NCBI GenBank assembly: GCA_017381395.1
Contig: JAFOCH010000095.1
Span: 1-29,889 of the forward strand
Reading direction: 5' to 3'
DNA length: 29,889 nucleotides
DNA from: Clostridia bacterium
GTDB taxonomy: Bacteria; Bacillota; Clostridia; Oscillospirales; Acutalibacteraceae
The translations under genes were made by a program, and so were the position numbers. Below the pieces are notes generated by a model that was not told the DNA's origin, did no database searches, and saw nothing but the letters and a program-made list of their open reading frames with translations. Shown piece by piece: positions 15,554 through 24,261 of this stretch (positions within the stretch are counted from its first letter, which is position 1; each line of letters begins with the position of its first letter).

Positions 15554-18500
15554 TTATGCCTTTCCGAGCAGGAGCATTTGGAGCAATACGATGTCGGCGC
15601 TGTCGATAATTTCGTTGCCGTTGTAGTCGGTATAAACGAAATTGTCATTGCCGACAGAATCTATATCCAACAAATACTGTTGCATCACAAGCAGGTCGCT
15701 GGTATCTATCTTTTTATCGAGGTTTACGTCACCAACATTATAAACTGTGGCTATTTCGGTTTCGCCGACGTATTCGGTGCCGTTAAAGGTGGCATAAACC
15801 GTTGCCTTGATATCGGTGTTAACATGAGTGTCGTCGATTTTTGCATTGAATACGTAGTATTCGTCAACCTTTTCATAATCGGTAATTGTGCTTTGCGCTC
15901 CGTTAATATCGATTACCAGATAGGGAGCATCATAACCGCTATTCTCGATTTGTTCAGCGCTTAGTTTGAAATCAACCGATTTTTCGCCATGCACCTTGGC
16001 GGTTGATTCATAAATTCGCAGATAATCAAATTCACCGCTTTTGACAGTATCGCCGCAGTTTTCACACCATATTTCATATTTACCGCTGAGTATTTCTGTC
16101 GGTTGTGAATAGACGGATAACCTATCCGAAGACGTATGAACAAGCGAATAGTTTGCTCCGCTTAAAATAGCTGCATAAAACACCTCTACGTTTTCGCATG
16201 AGGAAACAACCGTCGCATTTTGACACAGTATAAAGGCGTTTTCGGCGGCAGAGGTGATGCTGTCGGGTACCGTAATATCGGTAACGTCGTCATCGCACGA
16301 AAAATATTCGTCAATGCTGGTTACGGCTATGCCGTCGATTTCGGTGGGGATTTCTATACTTGTGTTTTCGCCATAATATCCCGTAACGCATACACTGTCG
16401 TTATCGTTATAAATATATCCCCAGTCACCCTTTGCACGAGTGTAAGCCGCAACAATATAACCTGCGCCAACATAACTGATTTGAGGTGTATAGCCGATGC
16501 TCAAAACACCGCTTTCGTCGGTTTGCGCCTGAACTAAATATAGGAGATTGCCCGATTCAAGCGGATTTTCGACCGTTTTCGATTTAACCGCATAGAAATT
16601 GTACAGATATTTGGGTTTGAGACCCGTGACCGAAACTCCGCTATCGTCAACCGTGACGTTGTCATCGTTTGCGAATGAATGTGTGCTATACGATGCTAAC
16701 GAGGTTGCTCCCGGCAAAGTGATTCTTTCGGGCATATCTTTGTTTGCAGTTGAGCCGAGACCAAGCTGTCCGTATTTATTATATCCCCAGGTGTATAGCT
16801 TGTGGTCCTTTGTAATTGCCGCACTGTGGCTGTTGCCGAGACTGACTGACGCCACGTTTTCATAAATAATCACGGGAACATATTGAACTTGTGTTGAGCC
16901 GTTTCCTATTTTTCCTGCGGTATTACTTCCCCAAAGGTACAGTTCGCCATTTTTTGTAACTGCGGAAGCGAAATAGCCACCGAGACTAACTGATGCTATG
17001 CTGCTCATAATGTGTGTAGGAGAGTTTCTTTGGGTAGTGGTGCCGTCACCAAGCTGACCGAGATAATTATCTCCCCAAGTATAAAGTTTACCATCCTTTG
17101 TAACTGCGGCGCTGTGATAATCACCCATACTTATAGAAGCAACGTTACTCATAATATATTTAGGAGTAGTTCTTTTGGTAGTAGTTCCGTCGCCGAGCTG
17201 ACCGCTGCTATTAAGTCCCCATATATATAATTTACCGTCTTTTTTAATAGCGGCGCTGTGATAAAGACCAAGACTAACTGATGCAACGTTACTCATCAAA
17301 AATTTCGGCTTTGTGCTTCTGGTGGTAGTGCCGTCGCCAAGTTGTCCGTTGATATTATATCCCCAAACGTACAGATTGCCGTCCTTTGTAATAGCGGCGC
17401 TATGCTCGAAACCGAGCTCAACTGATGCAACGTTGCTCATAACGTGTCTTGGCGAGTATCTGTTATATCTTGTGCCGTCTCCGACCTGTCCTTCGTCATT
17501 TCGTCCCCAAGTATAAAGTTTGCCATCCTTTGTAATAGCGGCACTGTGGTAATCACCCATATTGATTGAGGCAACGTTGTCCATAATGTATGTAGGAATA
17601 TTTCGTTGTGTAGTAGTGCCGTCGCCAAGCTGGCCGTAATCGTTGGCACCCCATGTGTATAGCTTGCCGTCTCGAGTTATAGCGGCACTGTGGTCGGTGC
17701 CGAGACTTACTGCGGCAAATTCATATTGAGCGTTAATGAGGGAACTTTCACTTTCTATTGAAATGTCAATTTCTCTGGCTTTGTCCTTGATTTTATAGGT
17801 TTTTTCAAGAGAGATATATCCCTTTTTGGTTACCGTAACGGTGTATTTTCCGTTTTTGAGATATACCGCTTCGATTTTTCCGTCCTTGTCGGTGGTTTTT
17901 GTAATATCCTCGCTGCTTGACGAAATTTTTACCGAAGCACCTTGGACAACATCTTTGCCTTCTAATACGTTGACGATAAAGGAGTAGCTGATATATGGGC
18001 AGGTGCCGAAGCCGAACTCATCATGGTCGAATGAATAATAAAAATCACGCAACTTAATCTTTTTGTCCATGACAGTAAGCTTAAAGGTGAGTTTTTTGAG
18101 ATTTAGGAATTTTGCTTCGAATGACAATGATGCTCTTGCCGAAAAGTCGCCGTCAACGCAGCTTTTACATTCGTGCTTTTCGCTTGTTGGCTTGTCGGAA
18201 GTATAGCGGAGAGTGCCTTTTATTTCTGCGCCGAATCGGCCTGACATTTTGGCTTGTGCTACTTTTTTGCTGACTATTGCAATCGACGGTTCGAGAGAAA
18301 TGCCGATAAATACAGTAGCTTCTACCTTAAACTGACATTCAAATTTAGGCGTCGACGAGGTGTTTTTTATCTTTTTTGTATCTGTCGATGCCTTAAATCC
18401 AAATTGTCCTTTCAGTTCACCGCTTACACTAACCTCACCGCTTAATTCTAAAATAAACGAGGGGGTAAACGAGATATATACGCCGGGGCAAACAGCAATT

Positions 18501-19678
18501 GCTATATAACCCAGCGGAATTTTTGCAGCAATCGAGCCACTGACCTTTATTTCTACTCCGAAGGAATATTCTAATTTCACCTCAACAGTCGAGTATTTCA
18601 GACTCACGTACACGTCCATTGAAGCTTTTATTGTAAACATGGCTTCGCCGTTGAGTGTAACCTTTTTCGAATCGGTCGAAATGAATTCTTTTTCGGCAAA
18701 GGTGTATGATGCGGATATACTTTTTGACTTGCTTATATCAGCCAGCGCAAAGGTTGACGGCCCCTCGAAAGCACCGTTATATTCAATGCCTTCTTCGAGC
18801 CCGGAAGGGTCAATTTCTGTGTTTTCAAAGGTGGTGCCACCCTCGATTCGAACATAGTCGAATACCTCGTCGAGCGATGTTTCATCACCAACGATGGTGG
18901 CGGTTGTGCCGTCGATTGAGATGCTTTTTACCTTTACGATTATGAGGTCGCCATTAGCCGCCTCAAAGGCAAGTATTTCACCTTCGGTCAGCGATAAAAT
19001 GTCACTGTCCGCATTTTCAAAAACGTATGTATCGGAAGCAGCATCCTCGGTTACCTGAATCGAGTTCGAATCATCGCTGACGATGTTTACTTCGTCATTA
19101 TAAACCGCGTAGTTGGTTGTATCACTGTCGTCAAAGTTAACCACTCGGTCCTGGTCAAAGTCGGCGGATGTCTTTGATAAAAACTCCTGCATTTCCTTTG
19201 TATATAACGAATTTATGTATGCGGTGCAAAGGGGTTTCAGGTCCTCGGTTTTGACCAAATATGCTCCTGCAACAAAGTATTGCGGCATATCCTCGTCGGC
19301 TATTTCGATTTCGGCACTGCTTTCGTCGGGCGAAACCTGGGTCGAGCCGTAGGCAAGTATATTTTCGCCCAGCTCATCGTACAAGCAAACCACGAGCGTA
19401 CACGAATCAAGTGCTTCATACTCGACGGTTACAAAGTTGTCCTCAACGTTTATCGAAAATACGTTATAGCCGTTGCCGTCGAGCTGCTTTTGCATCTCGT
19501 CGCCTATTGTTTGTGTTAATAAATCGCCGAAGGAATTGGTCGATTCGATGGTCAAATCGCTGTCACCGGTGGTGGTTGAATCTGCACCGGCAGTTTCCTC
19601 GGCATGAGCGTTTATCGGCATGATAAATGTGGTTGCCAACAATGTTAATATTAGGATGATGGAAATTATTTTTTTCAT
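15554..19678 (-). CDS. Secreted RCC1-repeat protein with C-terminal dockerin
   Basis: 1374 aa. Signal peptide (residues 1-27, cut near INAHA). The N-terminal part (about 30-600) is beta-rich and unassigned. A carboxypeptidase-regulatory-like beta domain follows (about 575-645, VVQGASVKISS...GKYTVTVTKKGY). Seven RCC1-type repeats (about 650-980) share the core HSAAITKDGKLYTWG...GQLGDGTTT and form a predicted seven-bladed propeller. Then come a beta domain and a short LRR_5-like segment (ITVPDSITSAAENAF). The dockerin at the end has two calcium-loop repeats, GDVNLDKKIDTSDLL and DYNGNEIIDSADIV. Dockerins bind cohesins, so this protein probably docks on a cell-surface or cellulosome-like scaffold; no cohesin is in the window. 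The N-terminus is preceded by GAGGG. Ligand of the propeller unknown. Confidence 0.92.
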   Translation of the reverse strand: MKKIISIILILTLLATTFIMPINAHAEETAGADSTTTGDSDLTIESTNSFGDLLTQTIGDEMQKQLDGNGYNVFSINVEDNFVTVEYEALDSCTLVVCLYDELGENILAYGSTQVSPDESSAEIEIADEDMPQYFVAGAYLVKTEDLKPLCTAYINSLYTKEMQEFLSKTSADFDQDRVVNFDDSDTTNYAVYNDEVNIVSDDSNSIQVTEDAASDTYVFENADSDILSLTEGEILAFEAANGDLIIVKVKSISIDGTTATIVGDETSLDEVFDYVRIEGGTTFENTEIDPSGLEEGIEYNGAFEGPSTFALADISKSKSISASYTFAEKEFISTDSKKVTLNGEAMFTIKASMDVYVSLKYSTVEVKLEYSFGVEIKVSGSIAAKIPLGYIAIAVCPGVYISFTPSFILELSGEVSVSGELKGQFGFKASTDTKKIKNTSSTPKFECQFKVEATVFIGISLEPSIAIVSKKVAQAKMSGRFGAEIKGTLRYTSDKPTSEKHECKSCVDGDFSARASLSFEAKFLNLKKLTFKLTVMDKKIKLRDFYYSFDHDEFGFGTCPYISYSFIVNVLEGKDVVQGASVKISSSSEDITKTTDKDGKIEAVYLKNGKYTVTVTKKGYISLEKTYKIKDKAREIDISIESESSLINAQYEFAAVSLGTDHSAAITRDGKLYTWGANDYGQLGDGTTTQRNIPTYIMDNVASINMGDYHSAAITKDGKLYTWGRNDEGQVGDGTRYNRYSPRHVMSNVASVELGFEHSAAITKDGNLYVWGYNINGQLGDGTTTRSTKPKFLMSNVASVSLGLYHSAAIKKDGKLYIWGLNSSGQLGDGTTTKRTTPKYIMSNVASISMGDYHSAAVTKDGKLYTWGDNYLGQLGDGTTTQRNSPTHIMSSIASVSLGGYFASAVTKNGELYLWGSNTAGKIGNGSTQVQYVPVIIYENVASVSLGNSHSAAITKDHKLYTWGYNKYGQLGLGSTANKDMPERITLPGATSLASYSTHSFANDDNVTVDDSGVSVTGLKPKYLYNFYAVKSKTVENPLESGNLLYLVQAQTDESGVLSIGYTPQISYVGAGYIVAAYTRAKGDWGYIYNDNDSVCVTGYYGENTSIEIPTEIDGIAVTSIDEYFSCDDDVTDITVPDSITSAAENAFILCQNATVVSSCENVEVFYAAILSGANYSLVHTSSDRLSVYSQPTEILSGKYEIWCENCGDTVKSGEFDYLRIYESTAKVHGEKSVDFKLSAEQIENSGYDAPYLVIDINGAQSTITDYEKVDEYYVFNAKIDDTHVNTDIKATVYATFNGTEYVGETEIATVYNVGDVNLDKKIDTSDLLVMQQYLLDIDSVGNDNFVYTDYNGNEIIDSADIVLLQMLLLGKA

Positions 19679-19708
19679 TTTTTAACATCCCTCATTTTAA
19701 ATTGTTAT

Positions 19709-19737
19709 ACAATAATATGTTAACAAAAGGTTCACAA
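19709..19737 (-). promoter_or_regulatory. Possible promoter of the RCC1/dockerin gene
   Basis: On the minus strand TTGTGA, 17-bp spacer, TATTGT, about 30 bases before the start codon. Each hexamer matches consensus at only 4 of 6 positions. Confidence 0.35.
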
Positions 19738-19839
19738 TATTTCAAGTGTTATTAGGAATTACAATATTTGGTGTGTGGTTGTTTAAATAAGGATTATTAT
19801 ATATTTTTAATGAATTGTCGTGCGACAGTAATCTTATAC

Positions 19840-20232
19840 CACCCAACCCCGTCTCTTTCCACATTTTTCGTGGTCAGGGGCGGGGTCAAAAGATGTTGCG
19901 AGCCCTGAAAAGGCGATGAAATAAGGACTTTTTGCACAAAGGGGTTAGTTCTCCAAAACCGTGTGCCGAGGGGCGCGTTGGCGAGCGCCGCGAAAAGCGG
20001 ATTGAGCGAGGCAAAAGCGGGTGCCGCGGTAGAAATTCGCCGAGCGAAAGGGAGAAAAAGCGAATTTCGGGCACCGCAAACGGGCGAGTCCTTCTGCCCC
20101 TGCCAAAGAAAACACCGAAAAACATTGATATATGAGGACTTTCGGTGTTTTTTGTTTCCCGATTGCTTACAGGAATTTACAGCCGAAACTGTCTTTTCTC
20201 ACCTGTTTTTTTGCTGTTTCGCGGTCAAATCG
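19840..20232. repeat. GC-rich structured dispersed repeat, copy 2 (full, about 393 bp)
   Basis: The first 278 bases match 4089-4365 almost throughout, and the last 124 bases match 6613-6739, so this copy shows that both fragments belong to one element. The stem GGTGCC/GGCACC (20020-20025, 20070-20075) with GAAATTCGC/GCGAATTTC (20032-20040, 20060-20068) is kept, and the differences from copy 1 here (GGATGA versus GAAAAA) lie in the loop. A hairpin AACACCGAAA/TTTCGGTGTT plus T-run (20111-20152) ends the GC-rich part. GTGGTCA-type motifs occur near both ends. No protein is evident. The remaining gap from 19679 holds only the RCC1 gene's upstream region. Confidence 0.75.
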
Positions 20233-20280
20233 GTTGGTATTGTCAATATATGCAAAAAAATGCAATTTTGTTTGCATTTA

Positions 20281-20309
20281 TTGACATAGGTGTCATATAA
20301 TGATATAAT
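20281..20309 (+). promoter_or_regulatory. Perfect-consensus sigma-A promoter of cassette B
   Basis: TTGACA, 17-bp spacer, TATAAT, a full consensus match. Transcription would begin near 20316 and give a leader of about 150 bases before the zinc-ribbon gene at 20465. It lies about 50 bases after the end of repeat copy 2. Confidence 0.8.
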
Positions 20310-20464
20310 ATATTATTAAATTATTGTTTCTATAACTATTTTTTGTTAGAATATATTTTATAATAATAAGGTGTTTGGAATATAGGTAAAAAAATTCAAA
20401 ACAACGAGTAGTTAAGTATGAATTTTAATAAAAACAAACCATTATTTTCGAGGAGATGGGCGTT

Positions 20465-21424
20465 ATGAGCGAAGGCAAGACAAGGTTCTGTGTAAACTGT
20501 GGCGAAGAATTGTCAGAGGAGCTTGTTTTTTGTACCAACTGCGGTCAAAAACAACCTGAAATTGTCGCAAAACCGGTAAACAACGCACAAGCCGCTAACC
20601 AGAGCCAGCCGACCGCAAATCATCCGATTATAAATCAGCCAGTACCTTCTCAAACTCAATATAGTCAGCCGCAGCCGACTGTAAATCAATCCTTTCAGCC
20701 GCCGGTTCAACAAACTCCGCCAAATAAAAAGAAAACAGGGCTGATAGTTGGCATTATAATAGCGTCTGTTATTCTGCTTTCAGGAATCGGAGTTATTGCG
20801 GAAAAGGTGTTTCAGGAGCAGGGATACGGTGATGACGATTATGATACGGATACATATTCCAGCTATGATTATGATGACGATTATTATTGTGATGACACCT
20901 ATTCGTATGACGTGGACAATTATGTATCAGAAGCAAGCTCTGACAGTACGACTCAAAACACTAAATATTCAAAAGGTGCTGTTGTCGGGAACAGTTATGT
21001 AAATAGTTGGGCAGGTATAATGATTACGCTGCCAAGTGATTATTCAAACGCGGATGCGGATACCTACGCATCTATGGAAAACAGTGCCACCGATTGCGGA
21101 GCATATTTCACATCTGACAGTAGTATAATTTATATTCTCTACGAAAAAACGATATATGGTGAAGAAGCTTATCTCGATATAGTAATGAACATTCTTGATT
21201 CTAAAACCGATGTGAACTATGAGACAGCGAGTGTTTATGCAACCGCAAATATAGCCGGATATGCCTATTCAAAGGCGGAGTGCAAATTCACTAACGCTTA
21301 TGGCGATTTTGTCCAAAGTATATATGTTAGAAAGATTGACGATCGTATGGCTGTGATTTCTGTGCTCGGAGTTTCCGGCAGCGCTAATGATTCTCTTGTC
21401 CGTTCGATCAAAAGTGCCGGCTGA
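20465..21424 (+). CDS. Zinc-ribbon, single-TM protein with extracellular domain, cassette B
   Basis: 319 aa from ATG 20465, since GAGGAG ends nine bases before it; the ATG at 20456 touches the same site and is too close. Zinc ribbon at residues 9-26 (C9, C12, C23, C26), a Gln/Pro/Asn-rich linker, one membrane segment (about 89-110), then an unusual Asp/Tyr-rich linker (about 118-150) and an extracellular domain of about 150 residues. It is the full-length counterpart of the partial gene at the window start, with the Asp/Tyr linker replacing a Gly/Asn one. The layout (cytosolic zinc ribbon, outside domain) suggests signalling or protein interaction across the membrane; nothing shows which. First gene of the cassette B transcript. 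Confidence 0.88.
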   Translation: MSEGKTRFCVNCGEELSEELVFCTNCGQKQPEIVAKPVNNAQAANQSQPTANHPIINQPVPSQTQYSQPQPTVNQSFQPPVQQTPPNKKKTGLIVGIIIASVILLSGIGVIAEKVFQEQGYGDDDYDTDTYSSYDYDDDYYCDDTYSYDVDNYVSEASSDSTTQNTKYSKGAVVGNSYVNSWAGIMITLPSDYSNADADTYASMENSATDCGAYFTSDSSIIYILYEKTIYGEEAYLDIVMNILDSKTDVNYETASVYATANIAGYAYSKAECKFTNAYGDFVQSIYVRKIDDRMAVISVLGVSGSANDSLVRSIKSAG

Positions 21425-21467
21425 GAGAATGCTTAGGTGATCTGATATAGTTTTTGGCTTAATAAGT

Positions 21468-21520
21468 AAATATTTCTGCGCAGAAGCTGAATGGATAATC
21501 GGTAGCTACGCAGAATATTT
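21468..21520 (+). promoter_or_regulatory. Possible alternating hairpin between cassette B genes 1 and 2
   Basis: AAATATTTCTGCG (21468-21480) can pair with CGCAGAATATTT (21509-21520), or its end can form the self-palindrome TTCTGCGCAGAA (21474-21485). The two structures exclude each other. The equivalent junction in cassette A is only 11 bases, so this 138-base spacer is special to cassette B. It might set the level of the downstream genes. Confidence 0.4.
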
Positions 21521-21562
21521 CAAATAAAAATTAAACAATAAATTTTGAGGAGACAGGTATTT

Positions 21563-22243
21563 ATGAGTGAATTTAAGTTCTGTTACAGTTGCGGCGAGAG
21601 ATTGCCCCAGGAAACTATTTTTTGCACCAACTGCGGACAAAGACAGCAGGAGGTTGTCGCTGCCCCGGTAAACACCATTCCCCCGATGGACAACGTTCCC
21701 CCGATGAATAACGTTTCTCCGGTAAACAACGTTTCCCCGATGAATAACGTTTCTCCGGTAAACAACGTTTCCCCGATGAATAACGTTCCTCCGGTGAATA
21801 ACGTTCCTCCGGTGAATAACATCCCTCCGGTGAATAACATCCCTCCGGTGAACAATTTCAATCCTGTTCAGGCAGCTCCTATGGGCACATCTATTAGCCG
21901 AAAGGATTTTATTGACAATTACGTTGATGCTTCATTAAGAAAAAATATCAATATCATAGCGATTATTTGCTATATCTGCGCAGGATTGACATTTGTTGTT
22001 TCCTGCATGATGAATCCGCTTGGAATCATTGATGCGCTTGTTTTGCTTGGATTCACCTTGGGCATGCATATCGGAAAGAGCAGAGGATGTGCAATCGGTA
22101 TTTTCGTTTTAAGCATAGTCGAAGTAGTTTTATCACTAATTGTTGGAGCATTCCCTGTTTGGTGGTTGGTTGCCGGCATTTGGGCACTGATAACCTTTAA
22201 CAAGATTGAAAAGGAATATAAATCTTTTAACATGTACAGATAA
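21563..22243 (+). CDS. Zinc-ribbon membrane protein with hexapeptide repeat linker, cassette B
   Basis: 226 aa from ATG 21563, nine bases after GAGGAGA; an upstream in-frame TTG overlaps that site. Zinc ribbon with C7, C10, C21, C24. Then ten tandem six-residue units of type PPVNNV (about residues 40-99), and a membrane block starting SRKDFIDNYV with three or four hydrophobic segments (about 130-215). The block closely matches the C-terminus of 832-1857, including MNPLGIIDALVLLGF and FNKIEKEYK. The linker would be an extended spacer between ribbon and membrane. It is followed after 43 bases by the WG/OmpA-like lipoprotein gene. Function unknown. Confidence 0.88.
   Translation: MSEFKFCYSCGERLPQETIFCTNCGQRQQEVVAAPVNTIPPMDNVPPMNNVSPVNNVSPMNNVSPVNNVSPMNNVPPVNNVPPVNNIPPVNNIPPVNNFNPVQAAPMGTSISRKDFIDNYVDASLRKNINIIAIICYICAGLTFVVSCMMNPLGIIDALVLLGFTLGMHIGKSRGCAIGIFVLSIVEVVLSLIVGAFPVWWLVAGIWALITFNKIEKEYKSFNMYR
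21680..21859 (+). repeat. In-frame 18-bp minisatellite (10 units)
   Basis: Ten 18-bp units such as CCTCCGGTGAATAACATC lie head to tail. A 36-bp double unit (TCTCCGGTAAACAACGTT plus TCCCCGATGAATAACGTT) occurs twice, and the last four single units are almost alike. This points to recent expansion by slippage. Because 18 is a multiple of three, gain or loss of units keeps the frame. Confidence 0.9.
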
Positions 22244-22286
22244 AAAGGTTAAAATATAAATAAAATTCGAAAGGGTTGTTTTAAAA

Positions 22287-24188
22287 ATGAAAAAACTTTT
22301 ATCATTATTGTTATTGGCGGCGTTAATCGTTACAATGTTCGTCGGTTGTGGAGAAGATGAAGCAGCTGGCAACGCACAAAACGGAGCAGTTAAAACCGGC
22401 ACTTTCTCGGAATACTTGGTAGTTGAAAAGGTTGGTACCATAAACAAAGAAAGCTTTTTCACCGCTGCAGGCGGACTTTATTACAAGGAAAATGATGCTT
22501 GGGGCATTATGTCGCTTAACGGTGCGCGTGATACCGGTGCTATTTATTCAAGCATAAGCACAACAGGAAATTATTTTATTGCCCGTACGAGAGAGTTTTC
22601 CAACTTCAACGATATTGCAGGATTAAATTCAGCATCGCTTGTTGACGGAAAAGGAAAAACCTATATATCGGGATATGCGGCTTATTATGAACTCAATGAA
22701 CGTTATGTAAAGGTTGTCAAGGTAACCGAGCGTACATATTCTGAGGATGATCTTGTTGCCAGTGCTACTGAAAATGGCCTCTGCTTTACCGGTAAGTTTG
22801 GCGATGATGCTTGGTATAAGGGTAACTGGTATGTATTTGATACAGTTACAGAAACTTTTGTTCCCGGTGCTACCGGTACAGCGGATACCTTTGTAAGTGC
22901 AAATGGAAGATATGTACAGTTCAGTGATGCAAACAACAATTCAATCAAAATCAATGAAAAGGGTGAACCTTTGCCCGAGAATTCAAGATTGTTTGATGAC
23001 GGCTCGTACAAGGTAGAAACCAAAATCGGTGAGATGTACGATGCAGACGGCAATTTATTGTTTAACTATGATTTGACCGGATTTGTACCTTCATCTTATG
23101 AAAACGGATACTATTCCGCCAGCAAATATGAAGATGGAGAATCAAAGTATGTTGTTATGGATAGAAAGGGAAATATTATTTCCTCAGAATTTGACGAGTA
23201 TTTTACCATCTACGGCGAAATTGTTGCATGCGATGGCAAGATTTATAATTTAGAGGGTAAAAACATCATTGATGGAACATACGATTCGGTATATTTTGAT
23301 AAAGTGTTCAATCAAAACTGGCTGCTTAGAAAGGATAAGCAGTACACCATGATTGATAAAAATGGTGCAGTGTATTTTACCGGCAGTTATAAAGGTGATT
23401 ATACTATTTGGACAAGTGAATTCTTAGCATCAAAGAAGACAAAGGATGGTACTTATTACTATTCTCACAAGGATAAGGATTATACCATTGAGGGTTATGG
23501 CTTTGCTCCGTGGATAGTAAAGACTTCAAACAGCAATTCGTTGTACAATCTGGTAGATACCATGACAGGTAAGACCCTGTTAGAAGGATATAAGAGCTAT
23601 GATAGCGTTTCGAGACGTTCCTTGGCTTACTACGTATATGCAAAGTATAATGGCGGAACCGACGTATATTTGGTAGTTTCCGGCGCACAGCTCAAGGATG
23701 TTGTTACTAAAAAGGCCAATTTGTTTGACGACCTTATCGCAGCATTCGAGACCGAAGGTATTGCAGTAACGGTTAACAAGGAAAATGGCGAAATTGCGCT
23801 TGACTCGTCTGTATTGTTTGGTGGCGATTCTGCCGAGCTTACCGCCAGCGGAAAGACCTTCCTTAACAAGTTTATAAAGGCATACACAACCGTTGCCTTC
23901 TCGGAAAAATACGAGGGCTTTATTTCAAAAACAATGGTTGAAGGACATACAGCTCCTGTAAAGGGAAGCACCTATGCCAGCGGATTGCAGCTTTCTGAAG
24001 AAAGAGCATTGAACGTAAAGAACTATTGTCTTTCTGCGGAAACAGGCGTAGATGTTTCAAAAATTAGCAAGTCATTGGAGAATGTCGGCTATTCAAACAG
24101 CCAGCCGGTTTATGATAAGGACGGAAAGGTTAATATGGCCGCTTCTCGTCGAGTATCCTTCAGATTTATTGTTAACGTAGATTTCTAA
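22287..24188 (+). CDS. Lipoprotein with WG-like repeats and C-terminal OmpA-like domain, cassette B
   Basis: 633 aa. Lipoprotein signal MKKLLSLLLLAALIVTMFVGC with the lipid-bearing Cys at residue 21. Residues about 40-460 show WG/KWG-type repeats (YYKENDAWGIMSLNG, YVVMDRKGNIISSEFDEY, YTMIDKNGAVYFTG), expected to form a propeller-like outside domain. Residues about 478-633 are OmpA-like: EGHTAP, LSEERALNVKNYC, and RRVSFRFIVNVD. This family normally binds peptidoglycan; here the Asp expected in GHTD is Ala. The C-terminal domain is very similar to that of the interrupted gene at 1998-3698, while the N-terminal part is unrelated (WG-like instead of LRR). Third gene of cassette B, 43 bases after the previous one; RBS-like AAAGGG. 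Confidence 0.9.
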   Translation: MKKLLSLLLLAALIVTMFVGCGEDEAAGNAQNGAVKTGTFSEYLVVEKVGTINKESFFTAAGGLYYKENDAWGIMSLNGARDTGAIYSSISTTGNYFIARTREFSNFNDIAGLNSASLVDGKGKTYISGYAAYYELNERYVKVVKVTERTYSEDDLVASATENGLCFTGKFGDDAWYKGNWYVFDTVTETFVPGATGTADTFVSANGRYVQFSDANNNSIKINEKGEPLPENSRLFDDGSYKVETKIGEMYDADGNLLFNYDLTGFVPSSYENGYYSASKYEDGESKYVVMDRKGNIISSEFDEYFTIYGEIVACDGKIYNLEGKNIIDGTYDSVYFDKVFNQNWLLRKDKQYTMIDKNGAVYFTGSYKGDYTIWTSEFLASKKTKDGTYYYSHKDKDYTIEGYGFAPWIVKTSNSNSLYNLVDTMTGKTLLEGYKSYDSVSRRSLAYYVYAKYNGGTDVYLVVSGAQLKDVVTKKANLFDDLIAAFETEGIAVTVNKENGEIALDSSVLFGGDSAELTASGKTFLNKFIKAYTTVAFSEKYEGFISKTMVEGHTAPVKGSTYASGLQLSEERALNVKNYCLSAETGVDVSKISKSLENVGYSNSQPVYDKDGKVNMAASRRVSFRFIVNVDF

Positions 24189-24261
24189 TAAGTGTAACGA
24201 GATTTATTCGATGACGTAATAGCGTTTACAATCATCGGTAAAAAAAGATTTAGAAAATTAT

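Noticed and set aside
16740..17720. Regular repeats of about 150 bp that at first suggest a CRISPR or tandem DNA repeat
   Set aside because: They are the coding repeats of the RCC1 propeller; unit length, frame and degenerate third positions fit protein repeats, and there are no unique spacers of CRISPR size.
20281..20309. TGTCATATAATGATATAAT read as an operator
   Set aside because: The short symmetry is weak and fully explained by the promoter hexamers and AT-rich spacer.
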